Source: Candidatus Dechloromonas phosphorivorans
GTDB lineage: Bacteria; Pseudomonadota; Gammaproteobacteria; Burkholderiales; Rhodocyclaceae
DNA: 64,000 nucleotides
Direction: 5' to 3'
Assembly: GCA_016709495.1 (NCBI GenBank)
Contig: JADJMS010000020.1
Span: forward strand, 1 to 64,000
Within the stretch, counting starts at the first letter, position 1. The number at the start of each line of letters is the position of its first letter. The notes beneath the pieces were generated by a model. That model did no database searches, had not been told where the DNA came from, and saw nothing but the letters and a program-made list of their open reading frames with translations. Positions 18,870 through 26,587 of this stretch are shown one piece after another. Both the position numbers and the translations under genes were made by a program.

Positions 18870-20786
18870 TTAAGCCGTGCCACTACGCGCTGCGACTTCT
18901 TCCTGAAGTCGCTTGATCAGGGCATCCATGGACATTTGTCCAAGATCCCGACCACCGCGTGTTCGCACGGCCACCAGTTCTTCCGCTTTTTCCTTGTCGC
19001 CCACAACGAGCTGATAAGGTAGTCGGTTCAAGCTATGTTCCCTGATTTTATAGGTTATTTTCTCATTGCGCAAATCCGCATCGACCCGAAAGCCTGCTTG
19101 GTGTAGCTTTTGCGCGACCTCAGCAGCATAATCAGCCTGCTTTTCAGAGATATTGAGCACAATCGCCTGCGCTGGCGCCAGCCACAAAGGCAGCGCACCG
19201 GAGAAGTTCTCGATCAGGATGCCAATGAAGCGTTCGAGCGAGCCAAGGATGGCGCGGTGCAGCATGACCGGCACCTTGCGCGCGTCGTCGGCACCGACAT
19301 ATTCAGCACCCAAGCGACCCGGCATCGAGAAATCGACCTGCATGGTGCCGCATTGCCAGGAACGGCCAATCGCATCCTTGATGTGAAATTCAATCTTCGG
19401 ACCGTAGAAAGCACCCTCGCCTGGCAATTCAGTCCACTCAAGACCCGAAGCACGCAAACCTAGACGTAAAGCTTCCTCGGCCTTATCCCAAACCTCGTCA
19501 GAACCGACACGACTATCAGGACGGAGCGCCAATTTGACCGCCACATCATTGAAGCCAAAGTCAGCGTAAACTTTTTTGACCAGCGCATTAAAGGCGGTGA
19601 CCTCCGACTCAATCTGGTCTTCGGTACAGAAAATATGACCATCGTCCTGCACAAAACCACGGACGCGCATCAAGCCATGCAGCGCGCCGGTTGGCTCATT
19701 TCGATGGCACGAACCAAACTCGCCGTAACGTAGCGGCAATTCGCGATACGAACGCAGGTCGGCATTAAAAACCTGAATATGCCCCGGACAGTTCATCGGC
19801 TTAACCGCGTAATCGCGATTTTCCGACGAAGTTGTGAACATATTGTCTTTGTAATGCTCCCAGTGACCCGATTTTTCCCACAGCGTCTTGTCGAGAATCT
19901 GCGGGCAGCGCACTTCCATGTAGCCATTGTTGCGATAGACGGCGCGCATGTACTGCTCGACTTCCTGCCAAATTGCCCAGCCTTTGGGATGCCAAAAAAC
20001 CAGACCCGGCGCTTCGTCCTGCATATGAAACAAGTCGTACTGCTTGCCAAGACGGCGGTGGTCGCGTTTCTCGGCCTCTTCCAGCATGTGCAAATAGGCG
20101 TCGAGATCTTCTTTTTTCGCCCAAGCCGTGCCGTAGATTCGCTGCAACTGCTCATTGCGGTGATCGCCACGCCAGTAGGCACCAGCCACCTTCATCAGTT
20201 TGAAAACCTTGAGCTTGGCCGTCGTCGGCACGTGCGGGCCACGGCAAAGATCAATGAAATCGCCTTCACGATAGAGCGACACCTGCTGATCGGCAGGAAT
20301 GGCGGCGATCAGTTCGGCTTTGTATTTTTCGCCCTTACCCAGGAAAAACTGGACAGCATCATCGCGTGACCAGACCTCACGGGTAACGGGAATATCTTTC
20401 TTGGCCAGTTCAGCCATGCGCTTTTCAATGGCCACCAGATCTTCCGGTGTAAATGGGCGCTTGTATGCGAAGTCGTAATAAAAGCCGTTCTCAACTACCG
20501 GGCCAATCGTGACTTGCGCCTCCGGAAACAATTCCTTGACCGCATAAGCCAGCAGGTGCGCGGTCGAGTGACGGATCAACTCAAGACCTTCTGCATCCTT
20601 GTCGGTGATGATCGCCAGATCGGCGTTTTCTTCAATGCAAAATGAAGTATCGACCAGCGCGCCATTAACCTTGCCGGCCAGCGCGGCACGAGCCAAACCC
20701 GCACCGATGCTTGCAGCAACTTCGGCTATTGTTACCGGTTGCTCGAAAGAACGAATTGAACCATCGGGCAGTTTGATATCAGGCAT
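18870..20786 (-). CDS. thrS: Threonyl-tRNA synthetase
   Basis: 638 residues. TGS domain (residues 1-60), editing domain with HSTAHLLAYAVKELFP, catalytic class II core (MNCPGHIQVFNADLRSYRELPLRYGEFGSCHRNEPTGALHGLMRVRGF region) and C-terminal anticodon-binding domain (YAAEVAQKLHQAGFRVDADL). The Cys in MNCPGH and the His residues of the core bind zinc. First gene of the thrS-infC-rpmI-rplT cluster. A GAGG site lies ten bases upstream. Confidence 0.98.
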   Translation of the reverse strand: MPDIKLPDGSIRSFEQPVTIAEVAASIGAGLARAALAGKVNGALVDTSFCIEENADLAIITDKDAEGLELIRHSTAHLLAYAVKELFPEAQVTIGPVVENGFYYDFAYKRPFTPEDLVAIEKRMAELAKKDIPVTREVWSRDDAVQFFLGKGEKYKAELIAAIPADQQVSLYREGDFIDLCRGPHVPTTAKLKVFKLMKVAGAYWRGDHRNEQLQRIYGTAWAKKEDLDAYLHMLEEAEKRDHRRLGKQYDLFHMQDEAPGLVFWHPKGWAIWQEVEQYMRAVYRNNGYMEVRCPQILDKTLWEKSGHWEHYKDNMFTTSSENRDYAVKPMNCPGHIQVFNADLRSYRELPLRYGEFGSCHRNEPTGALHGLMRVRGFVQDDGHIFCTEDQIESEVTAFNALVKKVYADFGFNDVAVKLALRPDSRVGSDEVWDKAEEALRLGLRASGLEWTELPGEGAFYGPKIEFHIKDAIGRSWQCGTMQVDFSMPGRLGAEYVGADDARKVPVMLHRAILGSLERFIGILIENFSGALPLWLAPAQAIVLNISEKQADYAAEVAQKLHQAGFRVDADLRNEKITYKIREHSLNRLPYQLVVGDKEKAEELVAVRTRGGRDLGQMSMDALIKRLQEEVAARSGTA

Positions 20787-20801
20787 AGCAGGCCTCAGGG
20801 C

Positions 20802-20834
20802 AAAAAAAAAGCACGGGGTGAGCCGCGCTTTTTT
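20802..20834 (-). terminator. Rho-independent terminator after tRNA-Val
   Basis: On the minus strand, AAAAAAGCGCGG pairs with CCGTGCTTTTTT across a short loop (one G-U pair), ending in a run of nine T. It lies between tRNA-Val and the thrS start, so it would end the tRNA transcript. Confidence 0.75.
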
Positions 20835-20917
20835 GGTCGAACAAGAGCTAACTCGATTAGGGTTTCTGAACGATAGTGCAAGTTCGGAAGGTCATCATTT
20901 TAGCTCTGTCAGGAATT

Positions 20918-20994
20918 TGGTAGGCGGTATTGGAATCGAACCAACGACCTCCACGATGTCAACGTGGCGCTCTAACCAACTGAGCTAACCGCCT
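20918..20994 (-). tRNA. tRNA-Val (GAC)
   Basis: 77-nt cloverleaf. AGGCGGT pairs with ACCGCCT, followed by A and encoded CCA. The anticodon arm is CCACG-TTGACAT-CGTGG with anticodon GAC, and the T arm has GTTCGATTC. Confidence 0.95.
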
Positions 20995-21095
20995 GAAGAG
21001 ACGCGCATTATACGGATGGAAAAGTTGATGTCAACAGCCTTTCACCAAAATCAGCGAAGCGAAGTACACTCCGCACACTAGGAGCGGAAACTAAT

Positions 21096-21233
21096 ATGAG
21101 TGAAGGCTGGATAATTTTTGGAATTTGCGTGATTTTTGTTCTGGGTGCCGCGCTACCCCTGATCAGCAAGCGAGACGAAACACCGCTACCGCCCGCCAAG
21201 GAAACCTTGCGCGACTGGCGTAGCGATAAATAA
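21096..21233 (+). CDS. Small single-span membrane protein, 45 residues
   Basis: ATG 21096 with GGAG about 11 bases upstream. Sequence starts MSEGWIIFGICVIFVLGAALPL, one hydrophobic span, then a charged tail KRDETPLPPAKETLRDW. It ends nine bases before slyX and was too short for routine gene lists. Function unknown; probably co-transcribed with slyX. Confidence 0.6.
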   Translation: MSEGWIIFGICVIFVLGAALPLISKRDETPLPPAKETLRDWRSDK

Positions 21234-21242
21234 GGGAAGCAC

Positions 21243-21443
21243 ATGGAATCACGCATCACCGAACTCGAAATCAAGATCAGCTACGCAGAAGACTTGGTTG
21301 ACGAATTAAACCGTACCGTTTTTCGGCAGCAACAACAAATAGACACGCTTGCCCGCGAAATAAACTCGCTGCGCCAGCAAATGCAATCGGCTGCGCCGCA
21401 ACAGGCAAACAGCCTGCTGGATGAGTTACCACCACATTATTAA
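21243..21443 (+). CDS. slyX: SlyX family protein
   Basis: 66 residues forming one long coiled coil (ELEIKISYAEDLVDELNRTVFRQQQQID) with the terminal LDELPPHY typical of SlyX. GGGAAGCAC precedes the ATG. The function of SlyX is not well defined. Confidence 0.92.
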   Translation: MESRITELEIKISYAEDLVDELNRTVFRQQQQIDTLAREINSLRQQMQSAAPQQANSLLDELPPHY

Positions 21444-21539
21444 GCGGAATTTCTTATATAACCTTACAGCGTTCGAATATTCGGCACAGCGCTATTCAAG
21501 TCGAGCATCTCAATAAACGGACACTTTCCCGTTAAAGAA

Positions 21540-22235
21540 TCAACGAACCAGATCGGAATTATCCAGATCGAGTCTCGGCGTCAAGACATAAACCTTTTGC
21601 TCAACTCGTACTTGCTGCCTGATTGCAGGATCGGGGTCATCTTCAAAGACGCTCTCGACATGGCTCAGCTCAATATCGAAGGAGCTGGTGTAAAGACTGA
21701 CAATTTCATCCGCCACGGCAAACGGCTGGCCTTGCGTCTCGCCATCGTCCGGCTCTTCCGTGGTAAGCAACAGAATTTTGCAGGCGGCGGGTAGAATTTT
21801 TCGCAGATGGGCAAGGTAGTCCGCACGAATTTCATCTGGTAGTGCGGTTAGCGAGGCGCGGTCGAAAACGGCAGCGATATCGCCAAGATTGGCGGCGCTC
21901 AACTGAAAAAAATCGCCGCAGAGAATGCTGATGCGGCCATGTTCCCACAGGACAAATTCTCCAACCTGCCGGCGGCTAGCCTGGATGCGGTTTTCACGAA
22001 AAAAAGCGCGGGCGGCAAGTGGGCTGAGCTCTACGCCAATCACGGTATGGCCCTGCGCGGCGAGCCAGAGCAAATCCAGACTTTTCCCGCACAGCGGCAC
22101 AAATACCCGGTCTGTTGCGGTCAACCCGAGATTTGGCCAAAATTTTATGAGGTGAGAATTGACGGTCTTCTGGTGAAAGGCAATCTCACGGTCGCGCCAG
22201 GATTGCTGCCAGAGTTCATTGTCGCGCCCGGTCAT
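21540..22235 (-). CDS. tpm: Thiopurine S-methyltransferase family (TPMT) SAM methyltransferase
   Basis: 231 residues. Bacterial TPMT pattern: WRDREIAFHQ near the N-terminus, VFVPLCGKSLDLLWLAAQGHTVIGVELS as the SAM-binding loop, and AVFDRASLTALPDEIRADY as the acidic/lid region. The family methylates thiols and, in bacteria, selenium and tellurium species. Stands alone, divergent from the nifV promoter region, with its end 97 bases from slyX. Confidence 0.92.
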   Translation of the reverse strand: MTGRDNELWQQSWRDREIAFHQKTVNSHLIKFWPNLGLTATDRVFVPLCGKSLDLLWLAAQGHTVIGVELSPLAARAFFRENRIQASRRQVGEFVLWEHGRISILCGDFFQLSAANLGDIAAVFDRASLTALPDEIRADYLAHLRKILPAACKILLLTTEEPDDGETQGQPFAVADEIVSLYTSSFDIELSHVESVFEDDPDPAIRQQVRVEQKVYVLTPRLDLDNSDLVR

Positions 22236-22314
22236 GGTGAATTATCCCTTCAGGTGAAGCCGAATCCGTTTGAGAGTATCACCGAATCCAATCCTGCAAT
22301 GGGCCAATACGGAT

Positions 22315-22330
22315 TGTCGGATTCACGACA
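22315..22330 (+). promoter_or_regulatory. NifA upstream activator site for nifV
   Basis: TGT-CGGATTCACG-ACA, an exact TGT-N10-ACA element whose arms TGTCG/CGACA are perfectly inverted. It lies about 70 bp upstream of the -24/-12 element at 22391-22408. Confidence 0.8.
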
Positions 22331-22390
22331 TTCCCAGTCACCAGTTACGACACCGGCGATCTAGTTCCTTATTTTTCATATACTTAACGA

Positions 22391-22408
22391 TTGGCACCCT
22401 CCTTGCTC
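22391..22408 (+). promoter_or_regulatory. Sigma54 (-24/-12) promoter of nifV operon
   Basis: TTGGCACCCTCCTTGCT: GG and GC separated by exactly ten bases, matching TGGCAC-N5-TTGC. Located 25 bases before the nifV ATG; AAGGAG follows as ribosome site. Confidence 0.88.
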
Positions 22409-22430
22409 AAGAAGTAGCAAGGAGATTTCC

Positions 22431-23570
22431 ATGACCCAGCAAGCATTCGTCACCATCAATGACACCACCCTGCGCGACGGCGAACAGTCGGCTGGTGTGG
22501 CGTTTTCGTTGGCGGAGAAACTGGAGATCGCCAACCTGCTTGCCAGTATTGGCATACCGGAACTGGAGGTCGGCATACCTGCCATGGGCGCCGAAGAGTG
22601 TGATTCAATCCGCGCCGTTGCCTCGCTCAATCTGGCACCACGCCTGATGGTGTGGAGCCGCATGCACCCGGCCGACATCGCGGCTTGCGCCAATCTGGGG
22701 GCGCACCTGATTGATATTTCAGTACCGGCTTCTGACCAGCACCTAGCCTACAAACTGAAGCAGGATCGCGCCTGGCTGCTGCGCGAACTGCCCAAATTTA
22801 TCGGTGCGGCACTCAACATCGGGCTGGAAGTCGGCCTTGGTTGTGAGGATGCCTCGCGCGCCGACCTGAATTTTCTTTGTGCTCTGGCTGAAACCGCTGA
22901 ACGCGCTGGTGCCCGCCGCCTGCGCTTTGCCGACACGCTGGGCATTCTCGAACCCTTCACTACCTACGACCGGATTAGTTGCCTGCGGCGCAATACCGGT
23001 CTGGAAATTGAAATGCACGCCCATGACGACATGGGTCTGGCCACGGCCAACACACTGGCCGCATGCAAAGCGGGTGCAACCCACGTCAATACCACGGTCA
23101 ATGGCCTCGGCGAAAGAGCAGGCAATGCGCCTCTGGAAGAAGTGGTGCTTGGCCTCAAAAAATTGCACGGCATTGACACCGGCGTCAATCTCAAGGGCTT
23201 CCCTGCCCTGTCGAGCAAAGTGGCCAGCGCCTCAGGGCGGGCAGTACCGTGGCAGAAAAGTGTCGTCGGCGGCGGCGTGTTCACCCACGAGGCCGGCATC
23301 CATGTTGATGGCCTGCTCAAGCACCCCGACAACTATCAGGGCTTCGATCCGCAGGAAGTCGGCCAGTCACACCGCATTGTGCTCGGCAAACATTCCGGCC
23401 CGCGCGCGGTGCAGGTCGTCTATGCCGGGCTGGGAATCATACTGACGGATGCTGAAGCACAGGCACTGCTCAGCAGCGTTCGCCATTTTGTCGCCGCCCA
23501 CAAACACTCGCCGGAAATGCTCGATCTGCACGAGCTTCTGGCCTCCGTCAGGAGCCCTCACCATGTCTGA
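22431..23570 (+). CDS. nifV: Homocitrate synthase NifV
   Basis: 379 residues. HMGL-like TIM barrel: INDTTLRDGEQSAGVAF at the N-terminus, LRFADTLGILEPF, and HAHDDMGLATANTLAACKAGATHVNTTVNGLGERAGNAPLEEV holding the metal-binding His. Condenses acetyl-CoA and 2-oxoglutarate to homocitrate, the organic ligand of FeMo-co. Directly behind a NifA/sigma54 promoter. Its stop overlaps the cysE start (CACCATGTCTGA). First gene of the nifV-cysE-nifWZM unit. Confidence 0.97.
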   Translation: MTQQAFVTINDTTLRDGEQSAGVAFSLAEKLEIANLLASIGIPELEVGIPAMGAEECDSIRAVASLNLAPRLMVWSRMHPADIAACANLGAHLIDISVPASDQHLAYKLKQDRAWLLRELPKFIGAALNIGLEVGLGCEDASRADLNFLCALAETAERAGARRLRFADTLGILEPFTTYDRISCLRRNTGLEIEMHAHDDMGLATANTLAACKAGATHVNTTVNGLGERAGNAPLEEVVLGLKKLHGIDTGVNLKGFPALSSKVASASGRAVPWQKSVVGGGVFTHEAGIHVDGLLKHPDNYQGFDPQEVGQSHRIVLGKHSGPRAVQVVYAGLGIILTDAEAQALLSSVRHFVAAHKHSPEMLDLHELLASVRSPHHV

Positions 23571-24339
23571 AGCGATCATCATGACAGCCAGCCTCACCGC
23601 CGATCCCAGCCTCTGGGCCATTCTCAAGGAAGACCTGAACTGCGTTTTTCAGCGCGATCCGGCCGCCCGCTCGACATTCGAAGTGCTGGCCACCTACCCT
23701 GGTGTCCATGCCCTGCTCACCCATCGCTTTTCGCATCGGCTGTGGCTATCCGGTTGGCGCTTCCCGGCACGTTTTCTTTCTTTCATTGGCCGCACGCTGA
23801 CCAATGTAGATATCCACCCCGGCGCCGCCATCGGTCGTCGTTTTTTCATCGACCACGGGGCTTGCGTGGTGGTTGGCGAAACCGCAGAAATTGGCAATGA
23901 CGTCACGCTTTACCACGGTGTCACCCTCGGCGGCACCTCATGGAACAAGGGCAAGCGCCATCCGACCCTGGCTGACGGCGTCGTTGTCGGGGCCGGCGCC
24001 AAAATTCTGGGCCCGATCAACATCGGCGCGCGCGTCCGGGTTGGTGCCAATTCAGTGGTGGTCAAGGATGTGCCGGCAGATCGCACGGTAGTCGGCGTTC
24101 CCGGCCGCATCGTCGATACCCGAGGAGGCAATGCCTATCTCGAAAACGGCATCAACCTCGACCATAACGTGATGCCCGACCCGGTTGCAAAATCAATTTC
24201 CTGCCTGATTGAACGCATCGAAACGATGGAAAAAGAGCTGGCAGAACTGCGTCAGGAACCACCGCCGCCCGACCACAGCGGGCAATGTAAAACCTGTAGC
24301 GCCGGTGACTTGTGCTGCGAGCACGAGTCCATGCACTGA
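23563..24339 (+). CDS. cysE: Serine O-acetyltransferase, nif-linked (CysE/NifP)
   Basis: 258 residues from ATG 23563, inside the end of nifV. Left-handed beta-helix hexapeptide repeats (FFIDHGACVVVGETAEIGNDVTLYHGVTLGG, VVVGAGAKILGPINIGARVRVG) and the acceptor motif TSWNKGKRHPTL. Makes O-acetylserine to raise cysteine supply for Fe-S cluster and nitrogenase assembly. A Cys-rich tail (CKTCSAGDLCCEHE) extends beyond the usual C-terminus. Co-transcribed with nifV. Confidence 0.95.
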   Translation: MSEAIIMTASLTADPSLWAILKEDLNCVFQRDPAARSTFEVLATYPGVHALLTHRFSHRLWLSGWRFPARFLSFIGRTLTNVDIHPGAAIGRRFFIDHGACVVVGETAEIGNDVTLYHGVTLGGTSWNKGKRHPTLADGVVVGAGAKILGPINIGARVRVGANSVVVKDVPADRTVVGVPGRIVDTRGGNAYLENGINLDHNVMPDPVAKSISCLIERIETMEKELAELRQEPPPPDHSGQCKTCSAGDLCCEHESMH

Positions 24340-24358
24340 TATTCGGACTGAAACCCTC

Positions 24359-24901
24359 ATGGACCTGCTCGACTTCTCCGACTGCAAACTCTATTTCGAG
24401 GACGCGCTGCCCGCCGAGGCCGAGCGCCTGATTGCGCAGGCGGCCAGCGAATACGGGGAAGCTGGCGCCGAACTTTCATTATTGCGCGCCCACCTGTTGG
24501 CACCGGAAAACCTGAGCGTGCTGGTTGGGATTTACCGCTACTATTTCTACCAGCACCGGCTTGAAGATGCATTGGTCGTCGCTGAACGCGCCATGCAGTT
24601 GTCCGGTCGCCACTTGGGCTTACCGACCGACTGGCGGCTGCTTGATGAAACGCGGCTAGGCTCGGCCGCCGCCAACTCCTTCGGCCTGCTGCGCTTTTAT
24701 CTGCTGGCACTCAAGGCGGCCAGCGTCGTGCTACTGCGCCTAGGGCAAATTACCGAATCACGCGCCCGCCTGATCAAGCTGTCCAGCCTGGACAGCCGCG
24801 ATCAACTGGGTGCCGGAAAATTACTGGAAGTCGTCGACGAATTCCAGAGCACGTCCGAAGAAACAAGCACTCTCCCCGAACTTCAACTTGTAGCAGCCTG
24901 A
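24359..24901 (+). CDS. Nif-linked helical-repeat (TPR-like) protein
   Basis: 180 residues, all helical, from ATG 24359. Repeats such as LLAPENLSVLVGIYRYYFYQHRLEDALVVAERAMQL and LLALKAASVVLLRLGQITESRARLIKLSSLD resemble TPR hairpins. Sits between cysE and nifW with short spacing (19 and 10 bases), so it belongs to the NifA-controlled transcript. Probably a protein-binding accessory for nitrogenase maturation; the specific role is unknown to me. Confidence 0.75.
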   Translation: MDLLDFSDCKLYFEDALPAEAERLIAQAASEYGEAGAELSLLRAHLLAPENLSVLVGIYRYYFYQHRLEDALVVAERAMQLSGRHLGLPTDWRLLDETRLGSAAANSFGLLRFYLLALKAASVVLLRLGQITESRARLIKLSSLDSRDQLGAGKLLEVVDEFQSTSEETSTLPELQLVAA

Positions 24902-24911
24902 GGAAATCATC

Positions 24912-25253
24912 ATGGAAGACACCCTGACCCTTGCCGAAGCCATGGAAGATCTGGTTTCTGCCGAAGACTTTCTCGATTATTTCGAGGTTCCCTACGAAGC
25001 CAGCATCGTTCAGGTCAATCGCCTGCACATCCTGCAACGCTTCCATGACTACCTGGCCAAGCAGGCACCCAACCTGCCGCCCGAGGAAGAACAGCAGCGC
25101 GGCATTTACCGCCTCTGGCTCGAACGCGCTTACCAGGATTTCGTCACCTCGGATTCGCTGACTGAAAAAGTCTTCGCCGTCTTCCAGCACGTCGCCAAGC
25201 CTAACGGTGGCATGGAGTCCTTCGTCTCACTCGACAAGGTATTCCGCCAATGA
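24912..25253 (+). CDS. nifW: Nitrogenase-stabilizing/protective protein NifW
   Basis: 113 residues. Typical NifW pattern: LTLAEAMEDLVSAEDFLDYFEVPYE and VNRLHILQRFHDYL near the N-terminus, then RGIYRLWLERAYQDF. NifW is associated with MoFe-protein maturation and oxygen protection. AGGAAATC precedes the ATG, and its stop overlaps nifZ by four bases. Confidence 0.96.
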   Translation: MEDTLTLAEAMEDLVSAEDFLDYFEVPYEASIVQVNRLHILQRFHDYLAKQAPNLPPEEEQQRGIYRLWLERAYQDFVTSDSLTEKVFAVFQHVAKPNGGMESFVSLDKVFRQ

Positions 25254-25711
25254 TGGATGCCCGCTGGGATTATGGGGAATCGGTGCGCCTGATCCGCAAT
25301 GTGCGGAACGACGGCACTTATCCCGGCCTTGATCCGGGCGACTTTCTGGTACGCCGGGGCAGCATCGGCTACGTCGTCGATGTCGGCACCTTTTTGCAGG
25401 ATCAGATCATCTACTCGGTGAACTTCCTCGACGAAGGAAAAATAGTCGGCTGCCGTGAAGAGGAACTGATTGGCGCCGAAGATCCATGGACGCCTTCACG
25501 CTTCGAATTCCGCGAGAAAGTCCGCTCGGCCAAAGGCTTGTCGGTCGGCGGCGAAGTGCTGGTCGAGTCCGGCTCACTCGGCGAAGTAATCAAGGTGATC
25601 CGTGGCGAGACGCCGGGTGATTTGGCCTACCACATTCATTTCGAGTGCCTGCCGGGGAGAATCTTTCAAATTCCCGAAGATGCACTGAAAGCGGCTGACA
25701 CAGAGGAATAA
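25250..25711 (+). CDS. nifZ: Nitrogen fixation protein NifZ
   Basis: 153 residues. N-terminal GESVRLIRNVRNDGTYPGLDPGDFLVRRGSIGYVVDVG, the NifZ barrel signature, and a second copy-like half (GGEVLVESGSLGEVIKV). NifZ assists formation of the second P-cluster in NifDK. Overlaps nifW by four bases; four bases separate it from nifM. Confidence 0.96.
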   Translation: MMDARWDYGESVRLIRNVRNDGTYPGLDPGDFLVRRGSIGYVVDVGTFLQDQIIYSVNFLDEGKIVGCREEELIGAEDPWTPSRFEFREKVRSAKGLSVGGEVLVESGSLGEVIKVIRGETPGDLAYHIHFECLPGRIFQIPEDALKAADTEE

Positions 25712-25715
25712 GCGA

Positions 25716-26528
25716 ATGCAGTATGGCTACGCTGAACTGAAGCTCTCATGGGCGCTGTACCAGAAGGCGCCGGAAATGCTTGCGGATGCAGAGTTTGCAA
25801 AACTGTCGAAGATTGCTGCCCGGCAAAGCGCCATCGAGCAGAAAATTCTCGCCAGCCCGCAAGCCGCCAATGTCATTGTGCCCGGCACCACGCTGGCGAC
25901 TCGCATCGCCGAAATCCGCTCGCGCTATCAAAGCACGGACGAATTCACCAAAGACATGGAACGCATTGGTCTCACCGAAGACGGGCTCAAACAGATCGTC
26001 GAGCTCGAACTTCGTGTTGAAGCATTGCTCGACAAAGTCGCCTCAGACGTACCGGCGCTCACTTCAGTCGATGCCGAAATCTACTATCGCCTGCATCCGG
26101 AAGCTTTCACGCCGCCAGAAAGCCGCCGGCTACGCCACATCCTGCTGACCTTTAACGATAGCAAGCAAAAACTCAAAGTACTTGGCCAGCTCGAAGTGTT
26201 ACGGACAACGCTGGAAAACGCCGAAAAATTTGGCGAAGCCGCACAGCGCCTTTCACAATGCCCAACCGCATTAAGCGGTGGCGAACTGGGCGTGGTTAAA
26301 CGCCAGCAACTCTACCCTGAGCTTGAAGACGCGGCCTTTGCGCTGGAGCAGGGGCAAATCAGCGAAGTGCAGGAATCCCCCATCGGCCTGCACATCCTGC
26401 GCTGCGACGAAATCCTGCCCTCCTCCACACGCCCCTTCATAGACGTTGAAGCCAGCATCATTGAACGCCTGACCGATGAGCGGCGCAAGGACGCACAGAA
26501 AACCTGGATCAAATCCTTGTTTGCTTGA
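25716..26528 (+). CDS. nifM: NifM, PpiC-type peptidyl-prolyl isomerase
   Basis: 270 residues. The N-terminal helical chaperone-like half includes ELKLSWALYQKAPE and SRYQSTDEFTKDMERIGLTEDGL. The C-terminal parvulin domain has RLRHILLTFND, LSGGELGVVKRQQLYPELEDAAFAL and SPIGLHILRCDE. Needed for folding of the Fe protein NifH. Last gene of the unit; the next gene is convergent, with 59 bases between and no obvious hairpin. Confidence 0.96.
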   Translation: MQYGYAELKLSWALYQKAPEMLADAEFAKLSKIAARQSAIEQKILASPQAANVIVPGTTLATRIAEIRSRYQSTDEFTKDMERIGLTEDGLKQIVELELRVEALLDKVASDVPALTSVDAEIYYRLHPEAFTPPESRRLRHILLTFNDSKQKLKVLGQLEVLRTTLENAEKFGEAAQRLSQCPTALSGGELGVVKRQQLYPELEDAAFALEQGQISEVQESPIGLHILRCDEILPSSTRPFIDVEASIIERLTDERRKDAQKTWIKSLFA

Positions 26529-26587
26529 GCGACTTTCCTGGCAGCTGGCTCACGTAATTTTCGAAAGACAATCGATTGGCCAAGCGA

